This document shows positions 27,600 through 36,601 of a DNA stretch of 64,000 nucleotides, in pieces. Each line of letters opens with the position of its first letter. Position 1 is the stretch's first letter. This DNA is from JASLBX01 sp035762665. Lineage in GTDB: Bacteria > Actinomycetota > Actinomycetes > Jiangellales > Jiangellaceae. The DNA is taken from positions 1-64,000 of the forward strand of contig DASTNZ010000040.1 of NCBI GenBank assembly GCA_035762665.1. The letters are read 5' to 3'. The notes under the pieces were generated by a model. That model searched no databases and had not been told where the DNA came from. It worked only from the letters and a program-made list of their open reading frames with translations. Both the position numbers and the translations under genes were made by a program.

Positions 27600-28445
27600 A
27601 TGAGGGCGGCTGCCAGCATTGCCATTTCGGCCCTGATTGACGCACCTGCACAGCCGGGCAAGTTGATCGGTTCGTTCCCGGTAGCGATCTATGTACAGAC
27701 GGCTGGCGGCGTGGTGGCGCTGGTCGCGCCAGGCGGGGTGCGGCTGCCCAACGCCGTGGCGCTGGCTCGCGCCGATCATGCAACAGCTGGGCGACACGCC
27801 GGCAACAGCCAACTCTGGGTTGGGGACGGCGGGGTACAAGTCGGGTCACTCCGTGTGACGGTGGGACGCTGGTGGGACCCTGTGCCGAGGCTGGGCCGAC
27901 TCGACTCGAGTCCGCTCGCCGGCCGGCTGGACGTTGTGCGCGCGGCACTACCGGCGTGGCCCGAACCCGGTGACGCTGCGGCCGGTCGGTTACGGACCGG
28001 GCACCATGCCTTGGCATCGGCGCTCACCGGGGGCGGTGACCTGGCCGCGGCGGTCAGGGGTTTAGTCGGTCTTGGTGCGGGACTGACGCCGGCCGGGGAC
28101 GACCTGCTGGCCGGTGCCATGGCTGGTCTCGTCGTGTTCGGGACGGCTCTCGAACGGTCGGACGCGAGTGCTCTGGCCAGAGATCTGTACCGGGTGGCAG
28201 TCGAGCACGCCGCTGCCACCACCGCGCTGGCCGCCGACCTGGTGCAGCACGCTGCCCGCGGGGCACTTGTCCAGCCGGCCGCCGATCTGTGCCGAGCAAT
28301 CGCTGACCGCCGGCCGAACGCCGACAGTGGCCTGATGCCGGCGCTCGAGCGGTTACTGCGGCTGGGCCACACGTCGGGGCGCGACCTGGCCGAGGGCCTG
28401 TTGCTTGGTGCCTCGGCCGCACTCTCCTTCCACCCAGCCCCTTGA
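27600..28445 (+). CDS. DUF2877 protein, AllH-type subunit of a carbamoyltransferase
   Basis: The 281-residue protein starts at MRAAASIAISALID, with AGGAGG upstream. The DUF2877 hallmark GLGAGLTPAGDDLLAG lies in the second half. As I recall, in E. coli the equivalent protein (AllH/YlbF) forms oxamate carbamoyltransferase with FdrA/AllF and the DUF1116 protein AllG; all three are present here. Unlike the E. coli operon, this gene faces the other two, and all end at the same palindrome. That it makes a subunit of one complex with them is inference from family and closeness. Confidence 0.82.
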   Translation: MRAAASIAISALIDAPAQPGKLIGSFPVAIYVQTAGGVVALVAPGGVRLPNAVALARADHATAGRHAGNSQLWVGDGGVQVGSLRVTVGRWWDPVPRLGRLDSSPLAGRLDVVRAALPAWPEPGDAAAGRLRTGHHALASALTGGGDLAAAVRGLVGLGAGLTPAGDDLLAGAMAGLVVFGTALERSDASALARDLYRVAVEHAAATTALAADLVQHAARGALVQPAADLCRAIADRRPNADSGLMPALERLLRLGHTSGRDLAEGLLLGASAALSFHPAP

Positions 28446-28493
28446 TCTTGAGACAATCCACAACGTGTGACATGGTGGATTGTCTCAAGATCA
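28443..28493. repeat. Palindromic element copy 1 / bidirectional terminator
   Basis: A 19-bp perfect stem (28443-28461 with 28475-28493) surrounds a 13-nt loop. The core is TTGAGACAATCCAC and its complement. It supplies the TGA stop codons of both convergent genes at its two ends. The same core recurs at 46194-46236 and 54473-54522. Confidence 0.85.
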
Positions 28494-29924
28494 TTGGGCA
28501 GCGGTGGCGATCGGAGGCGAAGTGAGCGGCGGTGCCGAGTCAGCCAGCGCGGCCAGCGCAGCCATGAAGCACTCCATTGGCGGCTTCACCAGCCCTGCCC
28601 CAACCTGCCCAGTGCCGGCCACCTTGCCCGCCATGCCGGTGTTGATCTGCGGACGGATCCCGGTCCGGATCACCAGCGACACATCGATTCCCGTGGGCGC
28701 GCCGCGGAACTCCAGGATAGGGAACGCGTATGCAGGGTTCTCGCCCAGCGTGATCTCGTACATCAGCTGTGTCGTCCGCAGCGCGTCGGGAACGCTGCCT
28801 CCGACGAAGCGGACGATCGCCGGTGCCGACGCCATGGCGAACCCGCCGAGTCCCATCGTCTCCATGATCGCCGAGTCGCCGATGTCCGGGTTGGCGTCGT
28901 CGGGCCCGTAATCGCCTAGGTACAGCCCTTCCGGAACGGCCGCTGGGCCGGTGAACCACCGATCGCCGGTGCCGGACACTTGGATCCCGAAGTCAGTCCC
29001 GTTGCGGGCCATCGTCGTTACCACCGTGCTGCCGTCGATTCCCGCGGCGGCTACCGTCTGCAGCTTCGCCGAAGGCATCGCCAGGTTGAGGAAGAAATGG
29101 TCGTTGGTGGATACGAACCGAACTGCCTCGGCTACGTCCGAGCTCGGCGCACCACTGTCGATCAGATCGGGCAGCAGCTCACGCAGCATCATCAAGGTTC
29201 CGGCCCGGTTGCGGTTATGACCCTCGTCCCCCATCTGCACCATCTGGGCAAGGATCGCCTTGATGTCGATCCGGCCACGGCGGCGCACCGCCGTCCGCAG
29301 CATCGGGCCAAGCACGCCAGTCATCCAGCGGAGCCGCTCGATGACATCGGGGGAGTAGGCGCCATATCGGAGCACCTTGCCCAGCCCTTCGTTCAGCGAG
29401 CACCAGGCCGTGCCGTCGTTGACCTCGTCCCGCAGCTCGAACAGCCACATCGACGGCGACACGATGCCGGCCATCGGTCCGACCGCGCCATGGTGGTGGC
29501 ACGGCTCCAGGGTGATCCCCGCGCCGTCGGCGAGCCGTGCCTCGGCCTCGTGGGGTGAGTTCGCCAGGCCTTCGTGCAGCATGGCCGCGATAAGACCGCC
29601 CCGCATCGGTCCGGAGGCACGATCCCACGTCAGTGGCGGGCCGGCGTGCAGAAAGTGGCCAAGCTCAAGTCCGAGGGCTTCCCGGGCCGGCCGGACGTCG
29701 ACCAGTTCGGCGGTGGATGTGAGCATCCGGTCGATCGCCGCGCTGTTGGCTTCGGCGCGACGGGAATCGGCCGCCACCCGCGTCAAGTGCTCTTCGGCGC
29801 CGGGCGGCGGCGGGCGCCAGTCGACAGACGTCGTCGATACGGCCTGCGCAGCCAACGCCTTCGCGAACAGATCAACGCCCGTGGTCACCACGCTGGGCTC
29901 GCTCCGCAGCAGTTCGCTGGTCAT
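28491..29924 (-). CDS. DUF1116 protein, AllG-type subunit of a carbamoyltransferase
   Basis: The 477-residue protein carries the DUF1116 (YlbE) motifs EPCHHHGAVGPMAGIVSPSM (about residues 155-175) and MGDEGHNRNRAG (about 250). These motifs are rich in His, Asp and Asn and likely line the active site. Its ATG overlaps the FdrA stop by 4 bp, so the two are co-translated. It is somewhat longer than the E. coli protein (roughly 420 residues), with an extended N-terminus. The family works with FdrA in carbamoyl transfer between a ureide and phosphate. Confidence 0.85.
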   Translation of the reverse strand: MTSELLRSEPSVVTTGVDLFAKALAAQAVSTTSVDWRPPPPGAEEHLTRVAADSRRAEANSAAIDRMLTSTAELVDVRPAREALGLELGHFLHAGPPLTWDRASGPMRGGLIAAMLHEGLANSPHEAEARLADGAGITLEPCHHHGAVGPMAGIVSPSMWLFELRDEVNDGTAWCSLNEGLGKVLRYGAYSPDVIERLRWMTGVLGPMLRTAVRRRGRIDIKAILAQMVQMGDEGHNRNRAGTLMMLRELLPDLIDSGAPSSDVAEAVRFVSTNDHFFLNLAMPSAKLQTVAAAGIDGSTVVTTMARNGTDFGIQVSGTGDRWFTGPAAVPEGLYLGDYGPDDANPDIGDSAIMETMGLGGFAMASAPAIVRFVGGSVPDALRTTQLMYEITLGENPAYAFPILEFRGAPTGIDVSLVIRTGIRPQINTGMAGKVAGTGQVGAGLVKPPMECFMAALAALADSAPPLTSPPIATAAQ

Positions 29925-31408
29925 TGCACATCCTCGGCAAGCTCTACGGCTTTGCGAGAGGCATGGGCATTGGACAGGTGCACCGACGCCCCCGCGTCAC
30001 GCAGCGCCAGTGCCTGCCGTTCCAGCCCTTGCGGGTCTCCCGCGGTGCCGATCAGCGAAATCACCACGGCTAACTCCCGGCCGTCACCGGCGGCTCGCGC
30101 GTGCGCGCCCCGTATCGCTGGGGCCAGTTCGGCGGCTGGATCAGGATGCGCACCATGTCCAAGAACGACGTCCAGGAGCAGCACGCCACACGCCGGGTCT
30201 GTCGCCTCGGCCCGGATTCGTTCGGTTCGCAGCGACCAGTCGATCATTGGATGCGGACGCCCCGCGGTGAGCCGGTCGTCCCCAAAGTCGATCATCACAT
30301 GTTTGTCCCCGCGCAGGTCGGAGCCTAGAGCAAGCTCGGGTTCCAGCGGGACGTTCGACCGGATCGGACCCACGCTCGGGCTGGCGATAAGCATGGACTC
30401 TTCGCAGAGCGTGCCGCCGGAGAACAGGCCCCGGATGTAGGGATACCGGCCGGTCCGCTCCTTCGGCGCCGGCCACCACTGTGGCTCGGTCCAGGGCCGG
30501 CCGGCCGCGGCGACGGCGGCTTCCGCGGTTGTGGTGAGATCAGCGTCGCCCTGGCCGAGCAGGTGCACGAGCACCGGTTTACCGATGGCGCCGGCACGGG
30601 CGGCGACCGCGTCCGCCACAGCCGGCGCCGGCGGCTTGCCGATTACGACGATCACCTCGGTCGCCTCGTCGGCGGTGAGGAGGTCCATCGCCGCGAGCGT
30701 AGTACGCCCACCTACCGCCGCGGACATGTCGCGGCTGCCTACCCCGAGGCAATGGCTGATCCCGACACCGGCCCCGTCCAGCAGGCTCATCAACTGTTGG
30801 GCGCCGGTGCCGGAGGCGGCCACGATTCCCACCGGGCCTGGGCGGACCACGTTCGCGAACCCCAGCCCGACCCCGTCGACCACCGCGGTGCCACAGTCCG
30901 GGCCCATTACGAGCAGCCCCCGCCGCACCGCCTCTATCTTGAGCCGGACCTCCTGCTCGACGGGCACGTTGTCGGAAAACACCATGACGGACCGCCGGGC
31001 GTCCAGGGCGTCCATCGCTTCCATGAACGCGTATTGACCGGGCGTGGATACCAGAGCGATGTCCCCATCGAACTGCCGCAGCGCCGATGCCGTTGTGCGC
31101 GGAGCCGGGGCGTCGCCGAAGCCGCCAGCTTCAGTTGCCACCCGCGTGGTAAGTGCCGTTTCGACATGTGCCAGGGCAGCGGAGAGCGCACCGTCGTCGG
31201 CAGCCTCGATGGCGATCAGCAAGTCGGTCGGCGACGGACCGGTCGGCAGTGTGAACCCCATGCTGGCGAGCAGGTCTAGGTTCAGGTCGGTGGCCATCGC
31301 GACGAGTGCGGAGAGCACCCCATCGACCGCCGCCGCATCGCGGCTGACCTGCATCAGGGCGACCGAGTCGAGATACACACCGCTACGGACGTCCAGGTGC
31401 CTGGGCAT
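29921..31408 (-). CDS. FdrA/AllF family protein, acyl-CoA-synthetase-like fold
   Basis: The 495-residue protein matches FdrA. It starts SGVYLDSVALMQVSRD, has the Rossmann-type part with VMGPDCGTAVVDGVGLGFAN and GPVGIVAASGTGAQQLM, and later GRPHPMIDWSLRTERI. The fold resembles succinyl-CoA ligase alpha and beta subunits, where a phosphohistidine loop handles phosphate. In allantoin-using enterobacteria it is a subunit of oxamate carbamoyltransferase. It is transcribed divergently from the molybdenum hydroxylase operon across 69 bp, so both may answer to one regulator. Confidence 0.88.
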   Translation of the reverse strand: MPRHLDVRSGVYLDSVALMQVSRDAAAVDGVLSALVAMATDLNLDLLASMGFTLPTGPSPTDLLIAIEAADDGALSAALAHVETALTTRVATEAGGFGDAPAPRTTASALRQFDGDIALVSTPGQYAFMEAMDALDARRSVMVFSDNVPVEQEVRLKIEAVRRGLLVMGPDCGTAVVDGVGLGFANVVRPGPVGIVAASGTGAQQLMSLLDGAGVGISHCLGVGSRDMSAAVGGRTTLAAMDLLTADEATEVIVVIGKPPAPAVADAVAARAGAIGKPVLVHLLGQGDADLTTTAEAAVAAAGRPWTEPQWWPAPKERTGRYPYIRGLFSGGTLCEESMLIASPSVGPIRSNVPLEPELALGSDLRGDKHVMIDFGDDRLTAGRPHPMIDWSLRTERIRAEATDPACGVLLLDVVLGHGAHPDPAAELAPAIRGAHARAAGDGRELAVVISLIGTAGDPQGLERQALALRDAGASVHLSNAHASRKAVELAEDVQ

Positions 31409-31477
31409 AGGGAGACTCTACGGTGGTCACGGCGCGGCCCTTTGCCAGCGGCGGCCCGGCGGGCAGGATAATGACGC
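31409..31477. promoter_or_regulatory. Short divergent promoter region, fdrA-like gene and molybdenum hydroxylase operon
   Basis: Only 69 bp separate the start codons of two operons read in opposite directions, so their promoters must overlap or both be very compact. I see no convincing -10/-35 pair or palindrome. AGGA before the ATG at 31478 is the only clear signal. Confidence 0.4.
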
Positions 31478-32353
31478 ATGAAACCGCCCCCGTTCGTCTA
31501 CCACCGACCGAGTGATGTCGATGAGGCGCTCGGCACGCTGGCCGAGTTCGGTTCAGACGGCAAGATTCTCGCCGGCGGGCAGAGCCTGGTTCCATTGATG
31601 TCAATGCGGCTGGCCGCGCCGGCTCATCTGATCGACATCAACGGGTTGTCCGAACTTGGCGATATCCGGGTGGGCCACGACGGCGTTGAGGTTGGCGCAA
31701 CGGTCCGGCATGCCCAGCTGGAGCTGGACGCGGCCGCGTTCACCGCTCAGCCGCTGCTCCGTCAGGCGTTGCAGTACGTCGCGCACCCGACCATCCGCAA
31801 TCGGGGGACGAGCGTCGGCAGCCTGGCCCACGCGGACCCGGCCGGGGAGCTGACCGCCGTCCTCGCGCTCCTCGGCGGCAAAGTGACATTGCGCAACACG
31901 GCGGCTGTGCGCACCGTAGCTGCCGCTGACTTCTTCCTTGGACCGCTGGAGTCGGCCGTCCGCCCGGACGAACTCGCCACCAGCGCGTTCTTCCCGGAGC
32001 TGCCACCGAGGACCGGCTCGGCCTGGACGGAAGTCTCCCGGCGGAACGGCGACTACGCCATCTGCGGAGTCGGCGCGATCGTCACCCTGGACGATGACCG
32101 GCGGATCGCCAGTGCCAGGGTCGGATTGATCTCCGTGGCGCCGACGCCCGTTGTCGTTGATGTCGGCGAGTCGTTGACAGGCCGGCCAGCGGACGCAGTC
32201 AGCTTCGATGCTGCCGCGCGACAGGTCGAGGACACGGTCGACCCGGAGCCGGATATCCACGCCACCGCGGAGTACCGTCGCCACCTTGCCGGCGTACTAA
32301 CCCAGAGGGCGTTGGGCAACGCCACCGACCGGGCCATGGAGGCAACGACGTGA
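31478..32353 (+). CDS. Molybdenum hydroxylase, FAD-binding medium subunit (CoxM/XdhB-like)
   Basis: The 291-residue subunit shows the two FAD motifs of this family, AGGQSLVPLMSMRLA (about residues 31-45) and HPTIRNRGTSVGSLAHADPA (about 105-124). The C-terminal CODH FAD domain follows. It carries electrons from the iron-sulfur subunit to FAD and then to an acceptor. Its stop overlaps the GTG of the next subunit. Together with the next two genes it forms a complete hydroxylase of the xanthine/CO dehydrogenase family. Confidence 0.93.
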   Translation: MKPPPFVYHRPSDVDEALGTLAEFGSDGKILAGGQSLVPLMSMRLAAPAHLIDINGLSELGDIRVGHDGVEVGATVRHAQLELDAAAFTAQPLLRQALQYVAHPTIRNRGTSVGSLAHADPAGELTAVLALLGGKVTLRNTAAVRTVAAADFFLGPLESAVRPDELATSAFFPELPPRTGSAWTEVSRRNGDYAICGVGAIVTLDDDRRIASARVGLISVAPTPVVVDVGESLTGRPADAVSFDAAARQVEDTVDPEPDIHATAEYRRHLAGVLTQRALGNATDRAMEATT

Positions 32354-32844
32354 CAGAACTGCACACCGTGGAGCTGACCGTCAACCGCGTCCTGCGCGCC
32401 GCGGACGTCCCAGCCCGCCGGTTGCTGTCCGACTTCCTCCGTCACGATCTCGGCCTGACCGGGACGCACGTGGGCTGTGAGCACGGGGTGTGCGGCGCCT
32501 GCACGGTGCTTGTCAACGGAGCCCCGATGCGCTCGTGTCTGCTGTTCGCGGTGAGCGTCAACGGCGCGTCCGTCACGACCATCGAGGGCTGCGCCGGACC
32601 CGGTGGCGAACTGGGTTCGGTCCAGCAAGCGTTCCTGGACTGCCACGGGTTGCAGTGCGGGTTCTGCACTCCCGGCTTCGTCACCACGATCACCGCTTAC
32701 CTGGAGCAAAACCCCGACCCGACCGAGGAAGAAGCGCGGCACGCCATTGCCGGCAACCTCTGCCGGTGCACCGGTTACCAGAACATCGTGGCGTCGGTGC
32801 TGCGGGCCGCCGAGCTCAAGCGAGAGGCGGAGGTGAAAGCGTGA
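32350..32844 (+). CDS. Molybdenum hydroxylase, 2Fe-2S small subunit (CoxS/XdhC-type)
   Basis: The 164-residue ferredoxin-like protein starts at GTG 32350. The plant-type cluster ligands are in GCEHGVCGACTVLVNG, and the second helical-domain cluster is in CGFCTPGF and CRCTGYQNI. Gene order (medium, small, large) is that of CO dehydrogenase-like hydroxylases. A 61-bp gap follows before the large subunit. Confidence 0.95.
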   Translation: MTELHTVELTVNRVLRAADVPARRLLSDFLRHDLGLTGTHVGCEHGVCGACTVLVNGAPMRSCLLFAVSVNGASVTTIEGCAGPGGELGSVQQAFLDCHGLQCGFCTPGFVTTITAYLEQNPDPTEEEARHAIAGNLCRCTGYQNIVASVLRAAELKREAEVKA

Positions 32845-32905
32845 AGCAACCCCACGAAATCGCTCGCTTCGCAGGCTGCGCTCCCCTCTTCGCAGGGGCC
32901 ACAGC

Positions 32906-35299
32906 ATGAGCACCCGAACCATCGGTGAGCCGATCGTCCGCCGCGAGGACCCGCGCCTGCTCACCGGGCAGGGCCGGTACGTCGATGACCTGGGCCAGGA
33001 CGCGCTCGGGGTCGCCTTCGTCCGCAGCCCGCACGCGCATGCCCGCATCGTCGACATCGACGTCAGCGATGCCATCGACGTCGACGGCCTGGTCGCCATC
33101 TACACCTACGATGACCTGAACGGGCGGGTCGCCGAACCACTACCGATCCTCATCCCGCACCCGGCGCTCACCCACGGTCGTACCCCGTACGTGCTCGCCA
33201 AGGACGAGGTCAACCACGTGGGCGAGGCGGTCGTCATGGTGGTGGCGGAGGACCGGTACCTGGCGGAGGACGCCGCATCTCTGATCAGGGTCGACTACGA
33301 ACCCCTGCCGCCGGTGGTCGGCATCGAGGCCGCCAGGGAGGCGACGCACCTCGTCCACGAGGACGTACCCGGCAACGTCGCGGCCAACATGGTCCAGGAG
33401 CGGGGGGACGCCCGCGCAGCCATAGCGTCTGCCCCGCACGTCATCGAGCTGGACTTGAGCATCGAGCGCAGCGCCTCCACCCCGCTGGAGGGCAAAGGGG
33501 TGTACGCCCGGTGGGACGACGACGACGCGAGCCTGCGGGTCTACTCGGCGACCCAGGCTTCGACAAGCGTCCGGTCGGCGATCGCGGCCAAGCTGGGGCT
33601 GCCGCCGGACCGGGTGGAAGTCATCGCGCCGGACGTCGGCGGCGGCTTTGGCGTCAAGATCGTGCACCCGTGGCCTGAGGAGATACTCGTCCCGTGGGCG
33701 GCGATCCGGCTCGGCCGCGAGGTCAAGTGGACTGAGGACCGCCGCGAGCACTTCGTCTCCGCGACTCACGAGCGCGGCCAGTTACAGCAGATCACCGCCG
33801 GATTCGATGACGACGGCCGGCTGCTCGGGCTGGACGTGCGGATCTGGCACGACAACGGCGCCTACACGCCGTACGGGATCGTCGTCCCCATCGTGACCTC
33901 AACCCAGCTCCTCGGTCCGTACAAGCCGGGCGCCTATCGGGTCGAGTTCGACAGCCTGTACACGAACACCGTGACCGTGACGCCCTACCGCGGCGCCGGG
34001 CGTCCGCAGGGCTGCTTCGCGATGGAGCGGACGATGGATGCCATCGCGGCGCGGCTCGGGTTGGACCGCACGGTGATCAGAGAACGTAACTTCATCCAAC
34101 CCGACGAGATGCCCTACGACCACGGGCTGATCTTCCAGGACGGCCGCCCGCTGATCTACGACTCCGGCGACTACCCGGCCACGCTCGCCAAGATCAAAAA
34201 ACTGGTCGGGTGGGACGAGTTCGAGGCTTATCGCGAGCAGGCGCACGCCGAGGGCCGCCGGGTCGGGATCGGCCTGGCCTGCTACGTCGAGGGGACGGGC
34301 GTTGGCCCGTACGAGGGCGGCTGGGTCAAGGTCGAGACCGACGGGACGGTCGTCGTCGCCACCGGGTTGACGACCCAGGGTCAGGGGCACCAGACGGCGT
34401 TCGCGCAGGTGGTGGCCTCCGAACTGGGCGTTCCAATCGATCGAGTGACGGTCGTGACCGGCGACACCCGGCGGTTCCGCTACGCCGTGGGTACGTTCGC
34501 CTCGCGGGCGGCTGTGATGAGCGGCAACGCGGTGGCGGCGGCCGCGCGCAAGGTTCGGCAGAAAGCACTGCGCATCGCTGCCGAGGCACTGGAGGCCGAC
34601 CCTGGCGATCTGGAGATCGTCGATGGCGTCATTCAGGTGAAGGGCGCACCCGGCGCGGCGATCCCACTCGCGACCGTGGCCGTGTTATCCAACCCACTGC
34701 GATATGCCTTCGACGAGGAGACCAAGCGGGCGACCCAGTTCGCCACGGTCGCCGACCCGGACAAGCCGCCCGTGGCCGAAGGCGATGAGCCGGGGCTGGA
34801 AGCAACCGGATACTACTCACCACCGCGGTCGACGTTCGCAAATGGCATGCACGCGGCGATCGTCGAGACCGACCCGGACACCGCGGAGATCAAGATCGTG
34901 CGCTACTGCGTCGTGCACGACTGCGGCACGTTGATCAATCCGCGGATTGTCGAAGGCCAGATCCACGGCGGGGTCGCGCAGGGCGTCGGCGGAGCGCTCT
35001 ACGAGCGGATGGTCTACGACGAAAACGGGCAACTGGTCAACGCGTCCTTCATGGACTTCTTGATGCCGTACGCGACCGAGGTGCCAATCGTCGAAACCGA
35101 CCACCTGCAGACCCCATCACCGCTGAACCCGCTGGGCATCAAAGGGGCAGGGGAAGCAGGAGTCATCCCCGGGGCGGCGGTGCTGGCGGCCGCGATCGAG
35201 GACGCCGAAGGGATCCCGATCACCCGGATGCCGATAAGTCCGTCCGAGCTGTACGAGCTGCGCCGAGCTCACGGCGCCGCACAAAAGGAGCGCACATGA
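32906..35299 (+). CDS. Molybdenum hydroxylase, molybdopterin-binding large subunit
   Basis: The 797-residue subunit holds the Mo cofactor. The family motifs are GGGFGVKI, TPYRGAGRPQG and the C-terminal LGIKGAGEAGVIPG, with the catalytic base Glu of the xanthine dehydrogenase family. The active-site loop reads PYRGAGRP, not the AYxCSFR of true (form I) CO dehydrogenase, so this enzyme hydroxylates an organic, probably N-heterocyclic, substrate. With barbiturase-like and carbamoyltransferase genes nearby, a pyrimidine or hydantoin-type ring is a good guess. No XdhC/MobA-type maturation gene is in the window. Confidence 0.93.
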   Translation: MSTRTIGEPIVRREDPRLLTGQGRYVDDLGQDALGVAFVRSPHAHARIVDIDVSDAIDVDGLVAIYTYDDLNGRVAEPLPILIPHPALTHGRTPYVLAKDEVNHVGEAVVMVVAEDRYLAEDAASLIRVDYEPLPPVVGIEAAREATHLVHEDVPGNVAANMVQERGDARAAIASAPHVIELDLSIERSASTPLEGKGVYARWDDDDASLRVYSATQASTSVRSAIAAKLGLPPDRVEVIAPDVGGGFGVKIVHPWPEEILVPWAAIRLGREVKWTEDRREHFVSATHERGQLQQITAGFDDDGRLLGLDVRIWHDNGAYTPYGIVVPIVTSTQLLGPYKPGAYRVEFDSLYTNTVTVTPYRGAGRPQGCFAMERTMDAIAARLGLDRTVIRERNFIQPDEMPYDHGLIFQDGRPLIYDSGDYPATLAKIKKLVGWDEFEAYREQAHAEGRRVGIGLACYVEGTGVGPYEGGWVKVETDGTVVVATGLTTQGQGHQTAFAQVVASELGVPIDRVTVVTGDTRRFRYAVGTFASRAAVMSGNAVAAAARKVRQKALRIAAEALEADPGDLEIVDGVIQVKGAPGAAIPLATVAVLSNPLRYAFDEETKRATQFATVADPDKPPVAEGDEPGLEATGYYSPPRSTFANGMHAAIVETDPDTAEIKIVRYCVVHDCGTLINPRIVEGQIHGGVAQGVGGALYERMVYDENGQLVNASFMDFLMPYATEVPIVETDHLQTPSPLNPLGIKGAGEAGVIPGAAVLAAAIEDAEGIPITRMPISPSELYELRRAHGAAQKERT

Positions 35300-35946
35300 A
35301 GGTGATCGGATCGGCCGTTCTCAACGCGCCGCGTGATCGGGTGTGGACGGCGCTGAACGATCCCGAAGTGCTGGTCCGAACGATTCCCGGGTGCCAGCAG
35401 CTTGAGCAGGTAGAGGCGGACTTCTACCGGGCGACGGTCAACGCCGGGGTCGCGTCCATCAAGGGGGTGTACTCCGGGGAGGTGAAGCTGACCGACCAGG
35501 TCGAGCCGGAGTCGTTCATCTTGCACGCCGCCGGCGCGGGTGCGCCTGGAACGGTGTCTGCGGACGTACATGTCCGCCTCACCGACGTCGACGGGGGCAG
35601 TACTCGCCTGGACTACGATGCTGACGCGGTGGTCGGCGGGATGATCGCCGGGGTCGGCCAGCGGATGCTTGCCAGCGTAGCCAAGCGCACTGCCGGGGAC
35701 TTCTTCGCCGCCGTCGATGACGTGCTGCTCGGCCGGGCCGAACTGGCCGCCCCGGCCGTCGGGGTTCCGGGAGTGACAGGGGCACCGATCGAGGTTGCTG
35801 GCATACCCGAAGGGCAGGGCCCCGTCTACACAGCACCGCCTCGGGCGCGACCCGGCGTTCCGATCGGCACCGTGCTCGGCGCGGCCGTCCTGGGTGCGCT
35901 GATCGCCCTCGCCGGCGTCCTCGTCGGCGCGCTGATTGCTCGATGA
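35296..35946 (+). CDS. CoxG-like SRPBCC protein with C-terminal membrane anchor
   Basis: The 216-residue protein starts with an SRPBCC/CoxG domain (MKVIGSAVLNAPRDRVWTAL, DPEVLVRTIPGCQQL), then a Pro-rich linker. A C-terminal helix from about residue 190 (TVLGAAVLGALIALAGVLVG) anchors it. CoxG proteins recruit CO dehydrogenase-like enzymes to the membrane, so this one likely docks the hydroxylase to the respiratory chain. Its ATG overlaps the large-subunit stop by 4 bp. Confidence 0.88.
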   Translation: MKVIGSAVLNAPRDRVWTALNDPEVLVRTIPGCQQLEQVEADFYRATVNAGVASIKGVYSGEVKLTDQVEPESFILHAAGAGAPGTVSADVHVRLTDVDGGSTRLDYDADAVVGGMIAGVGQRMLASVAKRTAGDFFAAVDDVLLGRAELAAPAVGVPGVTGAPIEVAGIPEGQGPVYTAPPRARPGVPIGTVLGAAVLGALIALAGVLVGALIAR

Positions 35947-35953
35947 CTGCTCT

Positions 35954-36601
35954 TCAAGGCGACAAGTAGCGCAGCACGGCGAGAACCCGCCGGTGATCGT
36001 CCGCGCCCGGGGACAGGCCGAGGATGTCGTAGATGTGTGATGTGTGCTGCACCACGGCCTTCTCGGTGATGGTCAGCTGCCGGGCGATCGCGGCGTTGCT
36101 ACGCCCTTGGGCCATCAGCGCCAAGACCTCGTGCTGGCGCTCGGTGAGCCGGCCGAGCGCGTCGTCACTGTGCTGCGCGCGCGCCAGCATGAGTGCGACG
36201 ACCTCTGGGTCGAGAACCGTCCCGCCGTTGCACACCCGCTCCAGATCTTCACAGAATGTGTCGATGTCCGCGATCCGTTGCTTGAGCAGGTATCCAACGC
36301 CGGACGGGAACTCGGCCAGCAGTTCAGCTGCGTACCGGCGCTGTACATGCTGAGACAGCACGACGACCGCGGTCTGTGGCCGGGCCCGGCGGATCTGCAG
36401 CGCGGCGACAAGTCCTTCGTCGGTGTGGCTGGGAGGCATTCGGATGTCGGTCACCACGAGGTCCGGCTTGTGCTCGCGGGCGCGGCGGACCAGTTCTGTG
36501 GCATCTGCAGCGGTGGCGACGACCTCGAAGCCCGCGTGGTCGAGGACGTGGGTGAGACCCTGGCGGAGCAGCACCTCGTCCTCGCCGATCACGACCCGCA
36601 T
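35954..36601 (-). CDS. NarL/LuxR-family response regulator
   Basis: The 215-residue regulator has a receiver domain with acidic residues near GEDEV and the phosphate-accepting Asp52 in VVTDIRMPP. The C-terminal LuxR helix-turn-helix (about 150-205) contains LTERQHEVLALMAQGRSNAA and an ALTI-type recognition helix. Its start lies within the end of the sensor kinase gene (13-bp overlap). It ends 7 bp from the coxG-like stop. By position it is a candidate controller of the hydroxylase and Hyu genes. Confidence 0.92.
   Translation of the reverse strand: MRVVIGEDEVLLRQGLTHVLDHAGFEVVATAADATELVRRAREHKPDLVVTDIRMPPSHTDEGLVAALQIRRARPQTAVVVLSQHVQRRYAAELLAEFPSGVGYLLKQRIADIDTFCEDLERVCNGGTVLDPEVVALMLARAQHSDDALGRLTERQHEVLALMAQGRSNAAIARQLTITEKAVVQHTSHIYDILGLSPGADDHRRVLAVLRYLSP

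Noticed and set aside
32906..35299. CO dehydrogenase (coxL) as the name of the large Mo subunit
   Set aside because: The active-site loop is PYRGAGRP; the Cys-containing AYxCSFR motif of CO-oxidising enzymes is absent.
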